Below, one piece after another: positions 1 to 7,289 of a stretch of DNA of 14,731 nucleotides (the first letter of the stretch is position 1; every line of letters starts with the position of its first letter). The translations under genes and the position numbers were made by a program. Source of the stretch: Caldilineaceae bacterium (GTDB lineage: Bacteria > Chloroflexota > Anaerolineae > Caldilineales > Caldilineaceae); assembly GCA_014879855.1 (NCBI GenBank), contig JACSRH010000115.1, forward strand, positions 1 to 14,731, in the 5' to 3' direction. The notes under the pieces were generated by a model. It had not been told where the DNA came from. It worked only from the letters and a program-made list of their open reading frames with translations, and did no database searches.

Positions 1-28
1 TTCCCGGAAGCTTTGGAGCTTCCGGGAA
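1..28. terminator. Perfect hairpin, probable terminator of a neighbouring gene
   Basis: A 12-bp perfect inverted repeat (1-12 pairs with 17-28) closes a TTGG loop. No T-run follows on the + strand. If it is an intrinsic terminator it either serves a minus-strand transcript whose U-tract lies outside the window, or it ends an upstream + gene without a clear U-tract. Orientation cannot be decided here. Confidence 0.5.
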
Positions 29-66
29 GATTGCAGACCAGCATCAATTTATTATCTAGCCATCAG

Positions 67-100
67 TAAATGACTGACCAGAATAAATGACTAGCCAGAA
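67..100. repeat. 17-bp tandem duplication upstream of the first gene
   Basis: Two copies (67-83 and 84-100) of a 17-bp unit reading TAAATGACTGACCAGAA, differing at two adjacent positions (GA versus AG). The second copy runs into the ribosome binding site of the following gene. It creates a spurious in-frame ATG at 87 upstream of the better start at 111. It looks like a replication-slippage duplication. Confidence 0.75.
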
Positions 101-110
101 AGGAACTGTG

Positions 111-680
111 ATGACAACTTTGCTCCAGCCCGCGGAAAGCCATTCTGCCCCCCAGCGCGACCGCCGCGCGCCGATGGCCGCGGCCCCGATCGCCTACAAC
201 GATGATGGCAGCGTCGCCTGGGATCACATGTGGACGTCCTTCTGTGAATTGGCGAGCGTCGGCGGGCCGCCGCACCGCAGCGATCTGCTCCGCGCGCCAT
301 GCAACGTCGATGCCGGAAGCGCTGCCTATCACACGGTGGCTGCAGAAATCATCCGCGGCATCCGGCTCGTGAGCGGGCTAGAGGCCACAACCGGCGAGCC
401 AGGCTGGATCGTCGTCGAATGCACCTCGACGACGCAGGCCCGCTGGCTTAGCGAGCAGATCAACCAGGAGAACGTGGAAAGCCACTGGTCAGGCAAGCGA
501 CTGTTTGTGCCCGCGGGCGAACATTTCACGGTTAAACGCGAAGTGAAAAATGTCATCACCGCGGTGGCCAAGACGACGCACTACTGGAATGAACATGTCG
601 GAAAGGAGGTGAAACAAGCGATGGCAGTCGAAGCAGCGCTTCAATCGGTTGTTGCCTGGCTTCGTCGCCTGGCGCAATAA
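111..680 (+). CDS. Conserved protein of unknown function (189 aa)
   Basis: I do not recognise a named family. The ATG at 111 is chosen over the in-frame ATG at 87 because AAAGGA sits 7-8 bases before it. The first 30 or so residues look disordered (Pro/Ala/Arg-rich). From about residue 36 there is a compact soluble domain, with no signal peptide or membrane segment. Motifs that look conserved are GGPPHR (51-56), PGWIVVEC (97-104) and a basic/aromatic stretch at 144-162 that includes KNVITAVAKT and HYWNEH. Cys45, Cys64 and Cys104 could bind metal or form a disulfide, but there is no spaced metal motif. The C-terminal 27 residues look like an amphipathic helix. It stands alone, about 280 bases before aceK, so the context gives no function. 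Confidence 0.75.
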   Translation: MTTLLQPAESHSAPQRDRRAPMAAAPIAYNDDGSVAWDHMWTSFCELASVGGPPHRSDLLRAPCNVDAGSAAYHTVAAEIIRGIRLVSGLEATTGEPGWIVVECTSTTQARWLSEQINQENVESHWSGKRLFVPAGEHFTVKREVKNVITAVAKTTHYWNEHVGKEVKQAMAVEAALQSVVAWLRRLAQ

Positions 681-852
681 CCATTTCGTCTTTCTTTCAT
701 CTTTCAGCTTCGTATTGGCAGTTGGATTCAGTTTGAGTGGCGATGGGTGCGTTTTGCGGCGGGCCCACGTGCGGGCTTGGAAGGCAGTGGTAGAGATGCA
801 ATAGCCGCCCAATCTGCCGCTGGCGTCGTGTTCTATTCCCGTCGCTCGGCTC

Positions 853-879
853 TTGATGTGGCGCTTTTTGCAGTATACT
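853..879 (+). promoter_or_regulatory. Possible sigma70-type promoter for aceK
   Basis: TTGATG (853-858) and TATACT (874-879) are separated by 15 bases, shorter than ideal. A transcript would start near 886, leaving a leader of about 75 bases to aceK. The -10 is good and the spacing poor. The rest of the 681-960 gap shows no gene and no clear terminator after the first gene. Confidence 0.3.
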
Positions 880-960
880 GTGGGGTGCTGCGCCGTCACG
901 CAGCCTTAGCCATGGTGTTAACCGCACACAAGCAGATTGCCGACGAGGTGTTTGCAGAAG

Positions 961-2691
961 ATGAGTGGCGAACCGATCAAACCCAACTTGGCGCGCAATG
1001 CCGCGGCTACGATCCACGGCGCTTTCGATGACTATCACAACGAATTCAAGGCAGTCACGCGGCGTGCACAGGATCGCTTCGAGCGCCGTGAATGGGCAAA
1101 ATGGCAGGAGGACGCGACCGAGCGGCTGGGGTTGCGCGAGCAGGTCATCCAACGCCTGGTCAATGGACTGCGCGCGCTGTTAGGTGCGCACGCCAACAGC
1201 TACTATGTGTGGGCCGCCATCAAAGAAGCCTACGCCCGCCTTATCAATCAACGCAGGGACGTCGAGCTGGCGGAGACGTTCTACAACTCGGTGACGCGGC
1301 GCATCCTGACGACTGTCGGCGTCGAGCCGGAGCTGGAATTCGTCTGGTTTGGCGCCACAACCATTCCCACTGGCGACACCCCCATCGTGCGCGTCTACAG
1401 CCAGGTCAACACGCTCGAAGATATGATCAAGTCCATCCTGCGCGATTATGCGTTTGTCATCCCCTATCAGGACATGGACGGTGATGCGCAGCGGGTGGCG
1501 CGTGTGATGCAGGAATATCTGCGCTTCTACTGGGAAACCCCCGACTTCGACGCCGTGGAGATGGTGAAGTCGGTCTTCTATCGCAACAAAGGCGCGTATC
1601 TGGTCGGGCGCGTGCGCAAACGCAACCGCGTGATCCCGATTATCCTGCCGCTGCTCAACAGGGACGAGGGCATCATTGTCGATGCCGCGCTCTTTTCCGA
1701 AGAGGAGGCAAGCATCGTCTTCAGTTTTACGCGCTCCTACTTTCACGTGGATGTGGGCACTCCAGGCGATCTGGTCGGCTTTCTCAAGAGCATCCTGCCA
1801 CTCAAGCCGGTGGCGGAGCTCTATATTTCCATCGGTTACAACAAACATGGCAAAACCGAGCGCTACCGCGCGCTTTATCGCCACCTCAACAACTCCAACG
1901 ACAAGTTCGAGATCGCCCGCGGCGCGCGCGGCATGGTGATGACAGTGTTTACGCTGCCGTCCTACGACATGGTCTTCAAGATTATCAAGGATCGCTTCGC
2001 CTATCCCAAGACCTCGACGCGCGCCCAGGTGAAGGATCGCTACAGGCTGGTCTTCAAACACGATCGCGTGGGACGCATGGTCGATGCGCAGGAGTTCGAA
2101 GGGCTAAGCTTCAGCCGCGACCGTTTTGCGCCGGAGTTGTTGCAGGAGTTGCAAGAGACGGCGTCCAATACCGTCACCATCACTGACGATGAGGTGATCA
2201 TCAAACATCTCTACACGGAGCGCCGGCTCTATCCGCTGGATCTCTACATCAAGGAGATGAGCCTCGAAAAAGCCAAGGAAGCCGTGATCGATTACGGGCA
2301 CGCCATCGTCGATCTGGCGACGGCCAACATCTTTCCGGGCGATCTCTTTATCAAAAACTTTGGGGTGACGCGCCATGGCCGCGTGGTGTTCTACGATTAC
2401 GATGAATTGTGTCTGCTGGCCGACTGCAACTTTCGCACCATGCCCGAGGCGCGCACCTACGAGGATGAATTGTCCGACCAGCCCTGGTTTGCCGTGGCGG
2501 AGAACGACATCTTTCCTGAAGAGTTCCGCAAATTTCTCTGGTTTCCCGCGCCGCTGCGTCAGGTGATGGAAGCGCACCACAGCCAACTTTTCACCGTGGA
2601 GTTCTGGCGCGGGCTACAGGAGCGCACTGGCGCGGGTGAGATCCTCGACTTCTTTCCGTATGACCAGGAGAGGCGATTTGAGCGCGCGTGA
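961..2691 (+). CDS. aceK: Isocitrate dehydrogenase kinase/phosphatase AceK
   Basis: A bifunctional cytoplasmic enzyme that phosphorylates and dephosphorylates isocitrate dehydrogenase, shifting isocitrate between the TCA cycle and the glyoxylate bypass. At 576 aa it matches the family length. The N-terminal regulatory part has the family stretch ETFYNSVTRRI (105-115). The kinase part has GMVMTVFTLP (324-333) and VFKIIKDRF (338-346), with Lys340 matching the ATP-binding lysine. It also has HDRVGRM (367-373), and NIFPGD...KNFGVTRHGRVVFYDYDE (456-482), with Asp461, Asp479 and Asp481 matching the catalytic and metal-binding aspartates (457, 475 and 477 in E. coli, from memory). The ATG at 961 is preferred over the in-frame TTG at 937 because GAGGTG lies 10 bases before it. 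No aceA, aceB or icd is nearby, so the usual aceBAK arrangement is absent. The product call is firm; the in vivo target is inferred. Confidence 0.95.
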   Translation: MSGEPIKPNLARNAAATIHGAFDDYHNEFKAVTRRAQDRFERREWAKWQEDATERLGLREQVIQRLVNGLRALLGAHANSYYVWAAIKEAYARLINQRRDVELAETFYNSVTRRILTTVGVEPELEFVWFGATTIPTGDTPIVRVYSQVNTLEDMIKSILRDYAFVIPYQDMDGDAQRVARVMQEYLRFYWETPDFDAVEMVKSVFYRNKGAYLVGRVRKRNRVIPIILPLLNRDEGIIVDAALFSEEEASIVFSFTRSYFHVDVGTPGDLVGFLKSILPLKPVAELYISIGYNKHGKTERYRALYRHLNNSNDKFEIARGARGMVMTVFTLPSYDMVFKIIKDRFAYPKTSTRAQVKDRYRLVFKHDRVGRMVDAQEFEGLSFSRDRFAPELLQELQETASNTVTITDDEVIIKHLYTERRLYPLDLYIKEMSLEKAKEAVIDYGHAIVDLATANIFPGDLFIKNFGVTRHGRVVFYDYDELCLLADCNFRTMPEARTYEDELSDQPWFAVAENDIFPEEFRKFLWFPAPLRQVMEAHHSQLFTVEFWRGLQERTGAGEILDFFPYDQERRFERA

Positions 2692-2699
2692 GGAAAATA

Positions 2700-2778
2700 G
2701 CGCATCCACAGATGGCACAGACTGGGCAGATTTTGGCGAATTTATCTGTGACACCCATGCCATCGTGGATAGATGCGC
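2700..2778. repeat. Imperfect palindromic element between convergent genes (copy A)
   Basis: The gap between the convergent aceK and permease genes holds nested inverted repeats: GCGCAT (2700-2705) with ATGCGC (2773-2778), ATCCAC (2704-2709) with GTGGAT (2765-2770), GATGGCA (2711-2717) with TGCCATC (2758-2764), and CACAGAT (2707-2713) with ATCTGTG (2744-2750). The alternative pairings suggest a degenerate or switching cruciform. The position fits a bidirectional terminator or a mobile palindromic repeat. The outer GATGGCAC...GCCAT resembles the element at 9861-9936. Confidence 0.6.
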
Positions 2779-2817
2779 ATGGATGTAGTTTGTAATAGGC
2801 TGTGCCGCCTAGGCCAC

Positions 2818-3978
2818 TTAGCTCTTGTTCTTGTTGTACACGTCGAAGAAAACCGCGATGAGCAGCACGCTGCCCTTAATTGCCTGCTGCCAATCGATGC
2901 CGACGCCGAGAATGGACATGCCATTGTTCATCGTGCCCATGATGAACGCACCGATGACCGCGCCAAAGACCGTGCCAATGCCGCCCGTGGCTGATGCGCC
3001 GCCGATGAAGGTGGCGGCAATTGCATCCAGTTCAAAGCCCGTTCCTGCCTTTGCCGTCGCCGAGTTGAGCCGCGCGGTGATGATCAAGCCGGCCATCGCG
3101 GCCAGAATCCCCATGTTGATAAAAGTATAGAGCGTCAGCCGTTCGGTGTTGACGCCGGAGAGCTTGGCGGCTTTCTGATTGCCGCCCAAGGCATAGACGC
3201 GGCGCCCGATCACGGTGCGGGTCGTCACAAAGCCGTAGAGGGCGATCAGGACGCCCAGGACGATCAAGACATTGGGCAGACCATTGTAGGAGGCGAGCAG
3301 ATAGCTCAAGCCCATGATCGCACCCGCAATCACCAGGTTCTTGATAAGGAAGAAATAGAGCGGCATAACCTCGAAGCCATATTTTTTCTGGTTCTGCCGG
3401 GAGCGCACATCCAGATAAATCAGGATCACCGAAATGATAGCGCCGATCACCAGCGTCGTGATGCGCAGCCCGCCGCTGCCAAAGATGTCGGGGATAAAGC
3501 CGGAGCTAAGCGCCTGAAACTCGCCTGGGAAGGGGCCGATCGACTGGCCTCGCAGCAGCACCAGAGTCAAGCCGCGGAAGATCAACATGCCGGCCAGCGT
3601 CGCAATAAAGGAAGGGATCTTGATATAGGCAATAAAGTATCCCTGCATCGAGCCGATCAGCGCGCCCACTGCCAGACAGACAAGGACGGCAACCGCCGAA
3701 TTCAGCTTGTAGTTCACAATCAGGACGGCAGCAATGGCGCCGGAAAAAGCTGCCACCGAACCTACCGAGAGATCGATATTCCCTGCCACGATCACGAGCA
3801 ACATGCCCAGCGCCAGAATCACGACATAGCTGTTCTGCAGCACCAGATTCGTCAGATTCAGAGGCTTCATCAGCGCCCCGTCCGTAATGATCTGAAAAAA
3901 GACCATGATGACGACCAGCGCGATCAGCATGCTATATTGACGAATATTATCCGAAAATATCCGCTTTAGATTTTCCAT
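2818..3978 (-). CDS. mmsB: Monosaccharide ABC transporter permease (MmsB/GguB type)
   Basis: Inner-membrane channel subunit of a ChvE-type monosaccharide importer, of the BPD_transp_2 (ribose/xylose permease) family. The 386-aa protein is highly hydrophobic with roughly ten predicted membrane spans. Family-typical stretches are GNIDLSVGS (66-74) and FIATLAGMLIFRGL (124-137), plus a Gly/Ala-rich C-terminal region including GASATGGIGTVFGA. The ATG at 3978 is chosen over an upstream in-frame ATG at 4008 because AGAGGTGA precedes it. From there the gene overlaps the 3' end of the ATPase gene by 13 bases, which implies translational coupling. It is the last gene of the chvE-mmsA-mmsB unit. XylH- or RbsC-like permeases are the alternatives, but the partner proteins favour MmsB. 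Confidence 0.92.
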   Translation of the reverse strand: MENLKRIFSDNIRQYSMLIALVVIMVFFQIITDGALMKPLNLTNLVLQNSYVVILALGMLLVIVAGNIDLSVGSVAAFSGAIAAVLIVNYKLNSAVAVLVCLAVGALIGSMQGYFIAYIKIPSFIATLAGMLIFRGLTLVLLRGQSIGPFPGEFQALSSGFIPDIFGSGGLRITTLVIGAIISVILIYLDVRSRQNQKKYGFEVMPLYFFLIKNLVIAGAIMGLSYLLASYNGLPNVLIVLGVLIALYGFVTTRTVIGRRVYALGGNQKAAKLSGVNTERLTLYTFINMGILAAMAGLIITARLNSATAKAGTGFELDAIAATFIGGASATGGIGTVFGAVIGAFIMGTMNNGMSILGVGIDWQQAIKGSVLLIAVFFDVYNKNKS

Positions 3979-5513
3979 GCTTCGGTCACCTCTTGGTTCA
4001 TAATGCATTTCATAATGGATTCTTGAGAAGCTTCCTCGCCCGCCAGCTCACCGACTAACTTTCCCTTGTTCATCACATAGACGCGGTCGCAGATGCCCAA
4101 AATCTCGGGCAACTCCGAAGAAATGACGATCACGCCTTTCCCCTCGTCCGCCATCCGGTTGATCAAGGTGTAAATCTCGTACTTGGCGCCTACATCGATG
4201 CCGCGCGTCGGTTCATCCAGAATCAGGATTTCTGGCTCGGCAAAGAGCCACTTGCTCAACACCACCTTCTGTTGGTTGCCGCCAGAGAGATTGACAGTCT
4301 TCTGCAGGATGTTGGAACATTTAATGCTCAGCCGCTGTTGATATGCCTGCGCCTCGACCATCTCTTTGGGTTCATTGATTACAAATCTGCTGGTGACAGC
4401 CGGTAGATTTGCCAGCGTGATATTGTTCTTAATATCCTGGATGAGCACCAACCCAAAGGTCTTGCGATCCTCGGTGGCGTAGGCGACGCCGTTGGCGATC
4501 GCCCGATCAATGGAGCTGAGGTCGATGGCCTGCCCATGTTTGTAAGCCGTCCCGCTGATGTTCCGACCATAAGCGTGGCCGAAGATGCTCATGGCCAGTT
4601 CGGTGCGTCCCGACCCCATCAACCCGGCAATGCCAACGACTTCCCCCTTGCGCACGTGGAGATTGACCTGATCGACCACCTTGCGGTCGGCGTGCGCGGG
4701 ATGATAAGCCGTCCAGTCGCGGATCTCGAAGATTGTTTCGCCAATATTGCGTGTGCGCGCTGGGAAGCGATGCGTCATGTCGCGTCCGACCATGCCGCGG
4801 ATGATGCGGTCTTCGGTGATGACATCCTTGCGACAGTCGAGCGTCTCGATCGTGGCGCCGTCGCGCAAAATCGTGATCGAGTCCGCCACGCGTGAGACCT
4901 CACCGAGCTTGTGTGAAATCAGAATCGACGAGATGCCCTGCTCCTTGAATTGCAGCAAAAGCTGCAGCAGCGCGTCGCTGTCACTCTCGTTGAGACTGGC
5001 AGTTGGCTCGTCCAGAATGAGCAAGCGCACCTCTTTGGAAAGCGACTTGGCGATCTCGACCAACTGCTGTTTGCCGACCCCGATATCGGTAATCAACGTG
5101 TTGGGCGATTCGTGGAGACCCACCTTTTGCAGCAGCGCCTGGGTGCGCATCGTAGCTTCGTTCCAGTCGATGACGCCGTAGCGCGCACGCTCATTGCCAA
5201 GAAAGATGTTCTCCGTAATCGAAAGCAGCGGGATCAACGCCAATTCTTGATGGATGATGACGATCCCCACTTTTTCGCTGTGAGAAATATCCTTGAAGCT
5301 GCGCTCTTCGCCCTCGAAGACAATTTCCCCTGTGTAAGAGCCGGCAGGATAGACGCCGCTCAGCACCTTCATCAGGGTTGATTTGCCGGCGCCGTTTTCG
5401 CCGACCAGGGCGTGAATCTCCCCGCGCTGCACACTGAGATTCACGTTGTCAAGCGCCTTTACACCGGGAAAGGTTTTGGTGATATTGCGCATTTCCAGAA
5501 TGACATCAGACAT
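3966..5513 (-). CDS. mmsA: Monosaccharide ABC transporter ATP-binding protein (MmsA/GguA type)
   Basis: A cytoplasmic ATPase with two fused nucleotide-binding domains that powers sugar import. The first domain has Walker A GENGAGKST (38-46), Walker B LLILDEP (164-170) and a degenerate signature at 146-158 (VGKQQLVEIAKSL). The second has a degenerate Walker A, GLMGSGRTE (297-305), lacking the usual Lys, a canonical LSGGNQQK (409-416) and Walker B EILILDEP (428-435). This asymmetry is normal for the RbsA/XylG/MglA group. The length of 515 aa is typical. The ATG at 5513 is preferred over the one at 5522 because AAGGA lies 9 bases before the former and abuts the latter. The permease start overlaps its end, and the binding-protein gene lies upstream across a hairpin. 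Confidence 0.93.
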   Translation of the reverse strand: MSDVILEMRNITKTFPGVKALDNVNLSVQRGEIHALVGENGAGKSTLMKVLSGVYPAGSYTGEIVFEGEERSFKDISHSEKVGIVIIHQELALIPLLSITENIFLGNERARYGVIDWNEATMRTQALLQKVGLHESPNTLITDIGVGKQQLVEIAKSLSKEVRLLILDEPTASLNESDSDALLQLLLQFKEQGISSILISHKLGEVSRVADSITILRDGATIETLDCRKDVITEDRIIRGMVGRDMTHRFPARTRNIGETIFEIRDWTAYHPAHADRKVVDQVNLHVRKGEVVGIAGLMGSGRTELAMSIFGHAYGRNISGTAYKHGQAIDLSSIDRAIANGVAYATEDRKTFGLVLIQDIKNNITLANLPAVTSRFVINEPKEMVEAQAYQQRLSIKCSNILQKTVNLSGGNQQKVVLSKWLFAEPEILILDEPTRGIDVGAKYEIYTLINRMADEGKGVIVISSELPEILGICDRVYVMNKGKLVGELAGEEASQESIMKCIMNQEVTEAWKI

Positions 5514-5530
5514 GCTCTGCATTCCTTACT

Positions 5531-5563
5531 GACACAAGCTCCTGACACAAGCTCCTGACACAA
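5531..5563. repeat. 13-bp tandem repeat, 2.5 copies
   Basis: Two full copies and a partial copy of GACACAAGCTCCT (5531-5543, 5544-5556, 5557-5563) lie between the chvE terminator hairpin and the mmsA ribosome binding site. The array lengthens the spacer between the hairpin and mmsA. It looks like slippage; no protein-binding role can be argued from sequence alone. Confidence 0.85.
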
Positions 5564-5600
5564 AAAAACGGCTGTGCAGGTGATATCTGCACAGCCGTTT
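5562..5600 (-). terminator. Stem-loop with U-tract between chvE and mmsA (attenuating terminator)
   Basis: A perfect 14-bp stem (5566-5579 with 5587-5600) closes a 7-base loop. Read on the minus strand, seven Ts (5568-5562) follow, three of them overlapping the stem base. This is an intrinsic terminator for minus-strand transcripts directly after the chvE stop codon. Because mmsA has no obvious promoter of its own in the 96-base gap, partial read-through is the likely mode. That would give more binding protein than ATPase and permease. Confidence 0.85.
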
Positions 5601-5609
5601 GTCACTCAC

Positions 5610-6749
5610 CTACTGGATTTGATCCATCGTGTAGTAGCCGCTGTCAACCAGGAGCTGCTCCCAGTTGCTCGCATCCACACTGTGCGGAACCAGCAGATAG
5701 GAAGGCACCACTTTTACGCCGTTGTCATACGTCGTGGTGTCGTTGATCGGGACTTCCTCGCCCTTCAAAGCCGCGTCGACCATCTCGGCCGTCACCTTGG
5801 CCAGCTCGCGCGTGTCCTTGAAGATCGTGCCATACTGCTCGCCCGCCAGGATCGAACGCACGGAAGGAATCTCGGCGTCCTGTCCGGTCACCACCGGCAT
5901 GGGCTGTTCGGCAGAGCCGTAGCCAACGCCCTTGAGCGAAGAGAGAATGCCGATGCTGATGCCGTCATAAGGCGACAGGACTGCGTCGATCCGTTTGTCG
6001 GCGTAGTAGGCGCTCAGCAGGTTGTCCATACGCGCCTGGGCGGTTGCGCCATCCCAACGCAGCGTGGAGACCTTGTCCATGCCCATCTGGCCGCTGCCGA
6101 CCACGAGCTTGCCGCTGTCGATAAAGGGCTGAAGCACCGACATGGCGCCATCGTAGAAGTAGAACGCGTTGGTGTCGTCAGGCGAACCGCCGAAAAGCTC
6201 GATGTTGAAGGGGCCTTCTGCATTTTCCAGATCCAGAGCGTCGACGATCTGGCTGGCCTGCAACACGCCAACCTGGAAATTGTCGAAGGTGGAATAGTAG
6301 TCCACATTTTCGGTGTTAACCAGCAGACGATCGTACGCCATGACCAGGATGCCGGCGTCGTGTGCTTTCTGTAGCACGTCGGTCAGCGTTGAGCCGTCGA
6401 TGGCCGCAATCACGAGGACATCTGCGCCGTTGGCAACCATGCTCTCGATCTGGGTCAACTGGGTGGGAATATCATCTTCAGCAAATTGCAGGTCGGTGTC
6501 ATAGCCGGCGGCTTCGAACACTTTGACCATGTTTTCACCATCGGCGATCCACCGGGCAGAGGATTTGGTCGGCATGGAAATGCCAACGAGCCTGCCTGTC
6601 TCAGGCGCGGCTGCATCGGCGGGCGCGGCCGCATCAGCCGGCGCGGCTGCATCGGCGGGCGCGGCGGTGTCGGCCGGGCTGCCAGTCGCACAGCCGCCCA
6701 AAACAAGCGCGGAGATCAGCACAAGCGCGAACAGAAATTGTTTCTTCAT
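5610..6749 (-). CDS. chvE: ChvE-like multiple-monosaccharide-binding lipoprotein
   Basis: Extracytoplasmic solute-binding protein that delivers sugars (aldoses such as galactose, glucose, xylose or arabinose in studied homologues) to the MmsAB importer. Residues 1-20 form a lipoprotein signal with lipobox LGGC and Cys20 as the lipidation site, so it is membrane-anchored. Residues 21-50 are a low-complexity linker of repeated PADAAA units. The periplasmic-binding fold follows and carries the ChvE hallmark MPTKSSARWIADGENM (59-74), then AEDDIPTQL (90-98), VIAAIDGSTL (113-122) and TFDNFQVGV (154-162). The length of 379 aa is usual. AAAGGA lies about 8 bases before the ATG. It is the first gene of the transporter unit. 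The transported sugar is not determined by the sequence. Confidence 0.93.
   Translation of the reverse strand: MKKQFLFALVLISALVLGGCATGSPADTAAPADAAAPADAAAPADAAAPETGRLVGISMPTKSSARWIADGENMVKVFEAAGYDTDLQFAEDDIPTQLTQIESMVANGADVLVIAAIDGSTLTDVLQKAHDAGILVMAYDRLLVNTENVDYYSTFDNFQVGVLQASQIVDALDLENAEGPFNIELFGGSPDDTNAFYFYDGAMSVLQPFIDSGKLVVGSGQMGMDKVSTLRWDGATAQARMDNLLSAYYADKRIDAVLSPYDGISIGILSSLKGVGYGSAEQPMPVVTGQDAEIPSVRSILAGEQYGTIFKDTRELAKVTAEMVDAALKGEEVPINDTTTYDNGVKVVPSYLLVPHSVDASNWEQLLVDSGYYTMDQIQ
6605..6676 (-). repeat. 18-bp coding tandem repeat (PADAAA linker of ChvE)
   Basis: Four 18-bp units (6605-6622, 6623-6640, 6641-6658, 6659-6676) encode the repeated PADAAA hexapeptide between lipid anchor and binding domain. 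The first three units differ at only a few positions and the fourth is diverged. The frame is preserved, so copy number can vary without breaking the gene. The likely role is a flexible spacer from the membrane. Confidence 0.85.
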
Positions 6750-6878
6750 TGGTGCGTTCCTTTACTGAGTTTAAAGAAATGAATTTGGGTGATTCGGTTT
6801 AGAATTCGGGTCGGAAACCTGATTTGAAGTAGCGTCGATCCAACAACCACCGCTGGGCGCGATGGCAATCATGTATCA

Positions 6879-6894
6879 GATCAAACGTTTCATC
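6879..6894. promoter_or_regulatory. Candidate LacI-family operator in the chvE leader
   Basis: The perfect palindrome AAACGTTT (6883-6890) sits inside a 16-base partly symmetric site. The core is the same as in PurR/LacI-type operators, with a central CpG. It lies about 70 bases downstream of the predicted chvE transcription start, where bound repressor could block elongation or form a loop with the site at 6965-6974. Confidence 0.4.
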
Positions 6895-6961
6895 AAGGAC
6901 GGAATCTGCTCACGAACATCTGCAAAACTATCAATGTTGTCATTGACTTTTAGCCGCGGTA

Positions 6962-6990
6962 ACGATACCGGTATTTGCTCATTTTGTCAA
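6962..6990 (-). promoter_or_regulatory. Sigma70-type promoter for chvE-mmsA-mmsB
   Basis: On the minus strand a perfect TTGACA (6990-6985) is followed after 17 bases by TATCGT (6967-6962, four of six matches to consensus). Transcription would start near 6955, giving a leader of about 205 bases before chvE. No other promoter in the 540-base gap is comparably good. Confidence 0.7.
6965..6974. promoter_or_regulatory. Palindromic operator overlapping the chvE -10 box
   Basis: ATACCGGTAT is a perfect 10-bp palindrome that covers part of the -10 and the end of the spacer, a classic repressor position. The size and A/T-flanked CG-rich core suit a LacI/GalR-family sugar regulator. No regulator gene is in the window. 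Its centre lies 83 bp from that of the AAACGTTT site, close to eight helical turns. Confidence 0.5.
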
Positions 6991-7118
6991 TATATCATGT
7001 GAGATAAAAAGTTCTCAGCCTGGCGCGCGAACCTCTGGCCGCGCTCGGCTATTCAGCGTACTGCCCGCGCAAAAGCCATGAGCGAACGCCCTGGCGTGAT
7101 AGACGTCGTTGTTGAGAT

Positions 7119-7148
7119 GTTGCTGAGTCGTTGCTGAGTCGTTGCTGA
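7119..7148. repeat. 11-bp tandem repeat, 2.7 copies
   Basis: GTTGCTGAGTC occurs at 7119-7129 and 7130-7140, with a partial copy at 7141-7148. It is non-coding and sits between the chvE promoter and palindromic copy B. A slippage origin is likely. Confidence 0.85.
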
Positions 7149-7183
7149 TCGCGAGCACTGGAGGAATAGCACGTGGAAAAACA

Positions 7184-7263
7184 GCACGCGAATGGCGCGG
7201 ATTGAGCAACTTTTCGCTGATCAGAATAGGGAAACTTCCTGGAAATCAGCCCCATCCGCGTGC
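7184..7263. repeat. Imperfect palindromic element (copy B) after the oxidoreductase operon
   Basis: GCACGCG (7184-7190) pairs with CGCGTGC (7257-7263), enclosing inward-facing GCGGAT and ATCCGC boxes. The left half matches the left half of the 9861-9936 element almost base for base over about 19 bases, and the right halves share ATCCGCGTGC. It lies 27 bases past the stop codon of the minus-strand gene, so it may end or protect that transcript. Confidence 0.6.
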
Positions 7264-7289
7264 TGGCCATAGCCGCCTGTATCGTTACT

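Larger units (their letters stand above)
6750..7289. other. 540-base gap upstream of chvE
   Basis: This gap holds the chvE leader, promoter and two candidate operators (6750-6990), an 11-bp tandem repeat (7119-7148) and palindromic repeat copy B (7184-7263), which lies just beyond the 3' end of the oxidoreductase gene. I see no credible protein gene. Short open frames on the minus strand around 7015-7270 have no ribosome binding site and no recognisable product. I recognise no riboswitch in the leader. Confidence 0.6.

Noticed and set aside
747..1031. 94-codon plus-strand frame overlapping the start of aceK
   Set aside because: It has no ribosome binding site, contains the likely aceK promoter region and overlaps aceK out of frame; no family is recognisable.
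1180..2061. 293-codon open frame antisense to aceK
   Set aside because: It lies wholly inside the unambiguous aceK gene. Its His/Asp/Val-rich composition is typical of an antisense shadow in GC-rich DNA, and there is no ribosome binding site.
5574..6374. 266-codon open frame antisense to chvE, starting inside the terminator hairpin
   Set aside because: It begins within the chvE-mmsA terminator stem and overlaps a well-supported lipoprotein gene.
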